Positions 58,963 to 64,000 of a stretch of 64,000 bases of DNA are shown piece by piece (position 1 is the first letter of the stretch; each line of letters begins with the position of its first letter). The notes beneath the pieces are model-generated. The model was given only the letters and a program-made list of their open reading frames with translations. It was not told the origin of the DNA and did not search any database. Both the position numbers and the translations under genes were made by a program. The stretch is from Argyresthia goedartella (taxonomy: Eukaryota > Arthropoda > Insecta > Lepidoptera > Argyresthiidae), in assembly GCA_949825045.1 (NCBI GenBank), contig OX463809.1, positions 8,397,501-8,461,500 of the forward strand, in the 5' to 3' direction.

Positions 58963-59339
58963 TATATCATCGGCCGATTGTCAAATTCGGCACATCATAA
59001 AGTGCCTGTCACATATCATTATATGGCGGCATTTCATGATCCGCATGTAGAATCCGCGTTATTGTTTCAAGCCCAACGTTCGACGATCTGTCAACCTATA
59101 ACTCGGCATATTGACAATATATTTTGCTCTGTAGGTTGGGTTAGGTTAGAATGTGTATGTGCAACCAGCGGAGCGAGCTTGCGACTGAAAGTTATGAAAA
59201 GCCAAATTTGGCTAGAGGAGGTTATTTTAGCTAAATTTTTGTTATTTTATACGTTAGGTTGGAACTTAGAAGAAGCAAAACCAGAGCGTAGCGAATCGGG
59301 GCGGAGCGAAGCGTATGCAAATAAAAACCAACTTTTAAT

Positions 59340-59872
59340 AATAAGGATCAGAAAAGCCTCTAAAATATCATACTCGGATACCAAATAGTAGTCCACGGAA
59401 TCCCGTGTGATGGCCATCCTATTTTTGTTGATTTGGTTTATAACCTAAAATATATATTTATGGATAATTATTTTTAAAAGTATACAGAAATAGTCATCTT
59501 GCATAAGTGTAACGACAAAAAAAAACATTGTAAAAATGAAATAGATTTGTTTATTCGTAAAATTTTAACTACTTTACGATGTGACGATTTGAACTATTTT
59601 GCGTTTTATCTTTTGACCATATCGTGACATGTCCAAGCGTTTTACTGGGAATATCGACAAACATTCGTTTCTCATCAGTAATTTTTAGTTGTATCAAATC
59701 GAAAGTTTTGCTGTTAAAACTAGGTTTTAAGCCGTTAACAAATAGCCTACGCAAAACTTACTTCGGACCATGCGAAAAATTCGCACCATGCTAACTGTAT
59801 ATAATAATTGGTTGATGTAATTTACTTTTAATAAAAAAAGGAATGTAACAAGATATACTACGTTAACTAACT
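59340..59872. other. No feature recognised
   Basis: AT-rich. A 61-codon minus frame at 59569-59754 shows no domain. Confidence 0.3.
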
Positions 59873-60030
59873 ATAGCGCTGTGGTTGTGGCTCTGCTTAG
59901 CATGCGAGTGGGCCTGCGTTCGACCCCTGGTTGGGGATATAGAAAAAAAATCCCCAGGTCTTGGATATGTGTGTGACGTCGCTGTTTCTGGTTCCCTCGA
60001 CAGGGGATATGTTAATGTTTATGTCTACGC
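59873..60030 (+). mobile_element. tRNA-derived SINE (type B), uninterrupted
   Basis: The head TAGCGCTGTGGTTGTGGC is the A box and GCGTTCGACCCC the B box. The body is CCAGGTCTTGGATATGTGTG then GACGTCGCTGTTTCTGG. It shows what the split copy at 11.6-12.1 kb looked like before its insertion. Confidence 0.65.
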
Positions 60031-60349
60031 TAAAGTGAGCTTCACAACAATACAAACATGATATTGGCAATACTTCATCTCTTCTCATTATTTTACAGCA
60101 TTGTGTTCGTATTTCCGTGGAACTTAAAAAACACTTTATCTGGTGCACTTCTAATTATATTGCACTTTGGCACGATGCAATACCTATGAATATTGCAAAT
60201 CAGGCAAACGCTAGGGTTAGCTCTGATTTGATCCTTTTGGTACTCAAGAACTGAATTTTGTCGCAGTAGTAGGATTAATACAAATTGTTGTCGAACTGTC
60301 AATATCTGGGTAACCTCGTAAAGTTTTTATGTAGGAAAAAATTGCGGTT

Positions 60350-61430
60350 TTTCGAAACTCTGTGCTCTACTAGCTGAATAATGCGTATCTTAGATGCTCC
60401 TCCCCACGATGATATGCAGTGAGAGAGTACAGACTGGCAGAGGGCAGCATACACATTTTTAAGAAGCTTTTTGTCAGCAACGTGGCGCAGTTTCTTAATT
60501 TTCTTACCTTGAGTGTCAGGTATTTTTTAAGTTCAACAAAATTAAGATTTTTATGATATCCAAATACTTTATAATTTTTATTGGAGCTACAGAAGGGCTC
60601 GTGCCCTTACAAGTTTTAGAATTACATCATTCCTTATAAATATCCTCTTGAGTGCTATTTTTCGACGAAATTTTTACATATTTTGTTTTTTTTTCTGCAA
60701 TTAATGTTAGTGAATTTTTTGCTAACCAGTGATACTTTTTCAAATGCTATTGTGTGAAATTTGTGGACCTCATCCCAAGTATCTCCTATAAAAGTTAGTG
60801 TTACATCATAACATTGAATTTTACAGTTTTCTATTGCCATATTACAACGTTCATTTATGTAACAGAGAAAGAGCACGAGGATGGACCGAGCACACCGCCT
60901 TATGATACTCCGTAAGAAACACGAAATTCGGCACTAACAAAATACATTATCTTTACACACTGAGTACGTCCAGCCAGACATGTATTTCTTTATTAGGCCC
61001 AGTTGATCACCTCCAATACTCATTTTTTCCAGCTTATCAAATAGTTTGGGAAATCAGACCATATCGAAAAGCCTTAGCTAAATCTAGAAATATTGTTATA
61101 CATTTATTTTTTTGCATCTAACGTTTTAACAAGATATGTTGTATTGTCAAAGACAGCATCATCTGTCGACCTTTCTATTCTAAAACCATATTGGTTTTCA
61201 GATAAAAGATTTTTTGATGCCAGGTATGTAATATAATAGCCTTTTTTTGAGTAGTTTTTTAAGTAGTTTCGAAAAGGTTGGTGGAATGGAGATGTTTCTA
61301 TAACTATTTATACAGTTTTTCTTTCCGTTTTGGAGTATAATAATAACAATAGGTTTATTATACTCCAGAACTTTAGGAAAATCACCTGTGTCCATATGTA
61401 CATTGATTAAACATACAAGTCAAGATAGGG
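60350..61430 (-). pseudogene. LINE reverse transcriptase relic
   Basis: Minus pieces in order are FPKVLEYNKPI, SYRNISIPPTFSKLLKKLL (RT finger motif, 61395-61198), ENQYGFRIERSTDDAVF, then with slips AKAF and MAIENCKIQC-YD-VTLTFIGD (60876 onward). In that last piece the catalytic YADD of the palm is lost. Several stops and frameshifts. Jockey/CR1 group likely; no 3' tail recognised. Confidence 0.65.
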
Positions 61431-61561
61431 ACTACGCAGCCCTTCATACATTTCAAGGCTTCAGTTGAGGTAACTAAAATGACTTGTACTAAGCGTATTG
61501 TAGTAGCAAAGAAGTTGGATTTTGATTTAGTAAGTGATTTAAAAATTTAAAATCTTACAAA

Positions 61562-61976
61562 TAAATAAAAACCGGTCAAGTGCAAGTCTAAATCGCGCAC
61601 GAAGGGTTCCGTACCACCGTTCAATGGAAGCGATGGTGTGGAGTGAATAGTTTGGATTTTACACAGCAAAATATTGTTTACAAAGTTATTGGTGCGGTTA
61701 CTTTCACACTTCATGTACGTAACCAGGTGCATCCATAAGTTTGTATGTGGTATTGTTGTATGGGAGCCCCCTTAAATATTTATTTTATCCTGTTTTTAGT
61801 ATTTGTTGTTATAGCGGCAACAGAAATACATAATCTGTGAAAATTTCAACTCTCTAGCTAGCTAGGTTCTTGAGATACAGCCTGGTGACAGACGGACGGA
61901 CGGACGGACGGACGGACAGCGAAGTCTTAGTAATAGGGTCCCGTTTGGAACCCTTCGGGTACGGAACCCTAAAAAC
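61562..61976 (-). repeat. ~415-bp GGTTCCGTAC repeat, full copy with 15-bp TSD
   Basis: Flanked on both sides by TTAAAATCTTACAAA (61547-61561 and 61977-61991). Begins TAAATAAAAACCGGTCAAGT and ends GTACGGAACCCTAAAAAC. A 15-base target duplication is what target-primed retrotransposition leaves, so this repeat is probably a retroposon (SINE or LINE derivative). Confidence 0.8.
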
Positions 61977-62084
61977 TTAAAATCTTACAAAATTACTCTT
62001 ATGATATGTCTCTTTTCGATAAAACTTTATATGTAACTATCATTTGTCAAAAAGTGTGTTACATGGACGCTTGAATTTACAATG

Positions 62085-63949
62085 TTATTAATATTCATAG
62101 GTATTCCTCTTATCCAGATTGAACTACTGATATTATCATTATATTATTAATATTCATAGGTATTCCTCTTATCCAGATTGAACTACTGATATTATCATTA
62201 TATTATTAATATTCATAGGTATTCCTCTTATCCAGATTGAACTACTGATATTATCATTATATTATTAATATTCATAGGTATTCCTCTTATCCAGATTGAA
62301 CTACTGATATTATCATTATATTATTAATATTCATAGGTATTCCTCTTATCCAGATTGAACTACTGATATTATCATTATATTATTAATATTCATAGGTATT
62401 CCTCTTATACAGATTGAACTACTGATATTATCATTATATTATTAATATTCATAGGTATTCCTCTTATCCAGATTGAACTACTGATATTATCATTATATTA
62501 TTAATATTCATAGGTATTCATTCCTCTTATCCAGATTGAACTACTGATATTATCATTATATTATTAATATTCATAGGTATTCCTCTTATCCAGATTGAAC
62601 TACTGATATTATCATTATATTATTAATATTCATAGGTATTCCTCTTATCCAGATTGAACTACTGATATTATCATTATATTATTAATATTCATAGGTATTC
62701 CTCTTATCCAGATTGAACTACTGATATTATCATTATATTATTAATATTCATAGGTATTCCTCTTATCCAGATTGAACTACTGATATTATCATTATATTAT
62801 TAATATTCATAGGTATTCCTCTTATCCAGATTGAACTACTGATATTATCATTATATTATTAATATTCATAGGTATTCCTCTTATACAGATTGAACTACTG
62901 ATATTATCATTATATTATTAATATTCATAGGTATTCCTCTTATCCAGATTGAACTACTGATATTATCATTATATTATTAATATTCATAGGTATTCATTCC
63001 TCTTATCCAGATTGAACTACTGATATTATCATTATATTATTAATATTCATAGGTATTCATTCCTCTTATCCAGATTGAACTACTGATATTATCATTATAT
63101 TATTAATATTCATAGGTATTCATTCCTCTTATCCAGATTGAACTACTGATATTATCATTATATTATTAATATTCATAGGTATTCCTCTTATCCAGATTGA
63201 ACTACTGATATTATCATTATATTATTAATATTCATAGGTATTCCTCTTATCCAGATTGAACTACTGATATTATCATTATATTATTAATATTCATAGGTAT
63301 TCCTCTTATCCAGATTGAACTACTGATATTATCATTATATTATTAATATTCATAGGTATTCCTCTTATCCAGATTGAACTACTGATATTATCATTATATT
63401 ATTAATATTCATAGGTATTCATTCCTCTTATCCAGATTGAACTACTGATATTATCATTATATTATTAATATTCATAGGTATTCCTCTTATCCAGATTGAA
63501 CTACTGATATTATCATTATATTATTAATATTCATAGGTATTCCTCTTATCCAGATTGAACTACTGATATTATCATTATATTATTAATATTCATAGGTATT
63601 CCTCTTATCCAGATTGAACTACTGATATTATCATTATATTATTAATATTCATAGGTATTCATTCCTCTTATCCAGATTGAACTACTGATATTATCATTAT
63701 ATTATTAATATTCATAGGTATTCATTCCTCTTATCCAGATTGAACTACTGATATTATCATTATATTATTAATATTCATAGGTATTCATTCCTCTTATCCA
63801 GATTGAACTACTGATATTATCATTATATTATTAATATTCATAGGTATTCATTCCTCTTATCCAGATTGAACTACTGATATTATCATTATATTATTAATAT
63901 TCATAGGTATTCCTCTTATACAGATTAAACTACTGATATTATCATTATA
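62085..63949. repeat. 59-bp satellite array, 31 copies, continues nearly to the window end
   Basis: The unit starts TTATTAATATTCATAGGTAT and ends TACTGATATTATCATTATA, 59 bases. Nine of the 31 units carry a 4-base insertion (TATTCATTCC instead of TATTCC); 31x59+9x4 equals the 1865 bases observed. Three units read CTTATACAG instead of CTTATCCAG. Units are otherwise almost identical, so the array is young or homogenised. No open frame. Confidence 0.97.
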
Positions 63950-64000
63950 TTTTGACCATTTTATCCAAAGCTCAGCTGATAAATGACCTGTTTTCTAAGA

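Noticed and set aside
62085..63949. CRISPR-like or coding repeat array
   Set aside because: No unique spacers, and the 59-base period is not a multiple of three; it is a satellite.
55093..64000. Search for Pgk copy 2 exons 5-10
   Set aside because: No stretch encoding [20 protein letters not shown] or GGGDTAT was seen on the plus strand, so none is reported; they may lie to the right.

Overview
The window reads as nuclear DNA of a moth or butterfly (Lepidoptera). It is AT-rich and intron-rich, and it is dense in repeat types I associate with lepidopteran genomes: Helitron ends with the CTAG terminus, short LINE tails, tRNA-derived SINEs and palindromic MITEs. The only host genes I can support are two same-strand copies of phosphoglycerate kinase (Pgk). 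I see no operons, rRNA genes, CRISPR arrays or functional tRNA genes. Almost every other open frame is a transposon relic or chance.

Layout. 1-2.9 kb: a transposase relic, a ~1 kb non-coding DNA transposon with an 8-bp target duplication, and a MITE. 3.0-16.0 kb: complete Pgk copy 1 (10 coding exons, 415 residues), whose introns hold MITEs, SINEs, a LINE end and a stray duplicate of part of exon 8. 16.3-19.2 kb: repeats and LINE remains. 19.2-22.7 kb: a structurally complete but non-coding LTR retrotransposon. 22.8-25.6 kb: LINE and MITE fragments. 25.6-29.3 kb: a transposon with ~0.3-kb inverted arms and a mariner-type transposase relic, broken by one MITE and one LINE. 33.9-38.8 kb: a hAT element of ZMYM1-like type with its 8-bp target duplication, interrupted by a 1.3-kb mariner. 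39.8-40.0 kb: a 35-bp minisatellite.

42.4-64 kb: Pgk copy 2, of which only exons 1-4 lie in the window. Its third intron has grown to ~11.9 kb, against 2.3 kb in copy 1. It contains a 1418-bp tandem duplication that looks exact, a Helitron 3' end, LINE ORF2 remains and SINEs. Downstream of exon 4 lie more MITEs, GC-rich minisatellite blocks, a LINE relic and a 31-copy array of a 59-bp satellite at the right edge.

The two Pgk copies share exon boundaries, intron phases, alignable short introns and an unusual GC-AG first intron. The duplication was therefore of genomic DNA, not a retrocopy. Over the 203 shared codons I count 18 amino-acid differences, one of them next to a substrate-binding arginine, so copy 2 may be diverging in role. 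I found no clear candidate for an unknown multi-gene system. The interest lies in the Pgk paralogues and in the layered transposon insertions.
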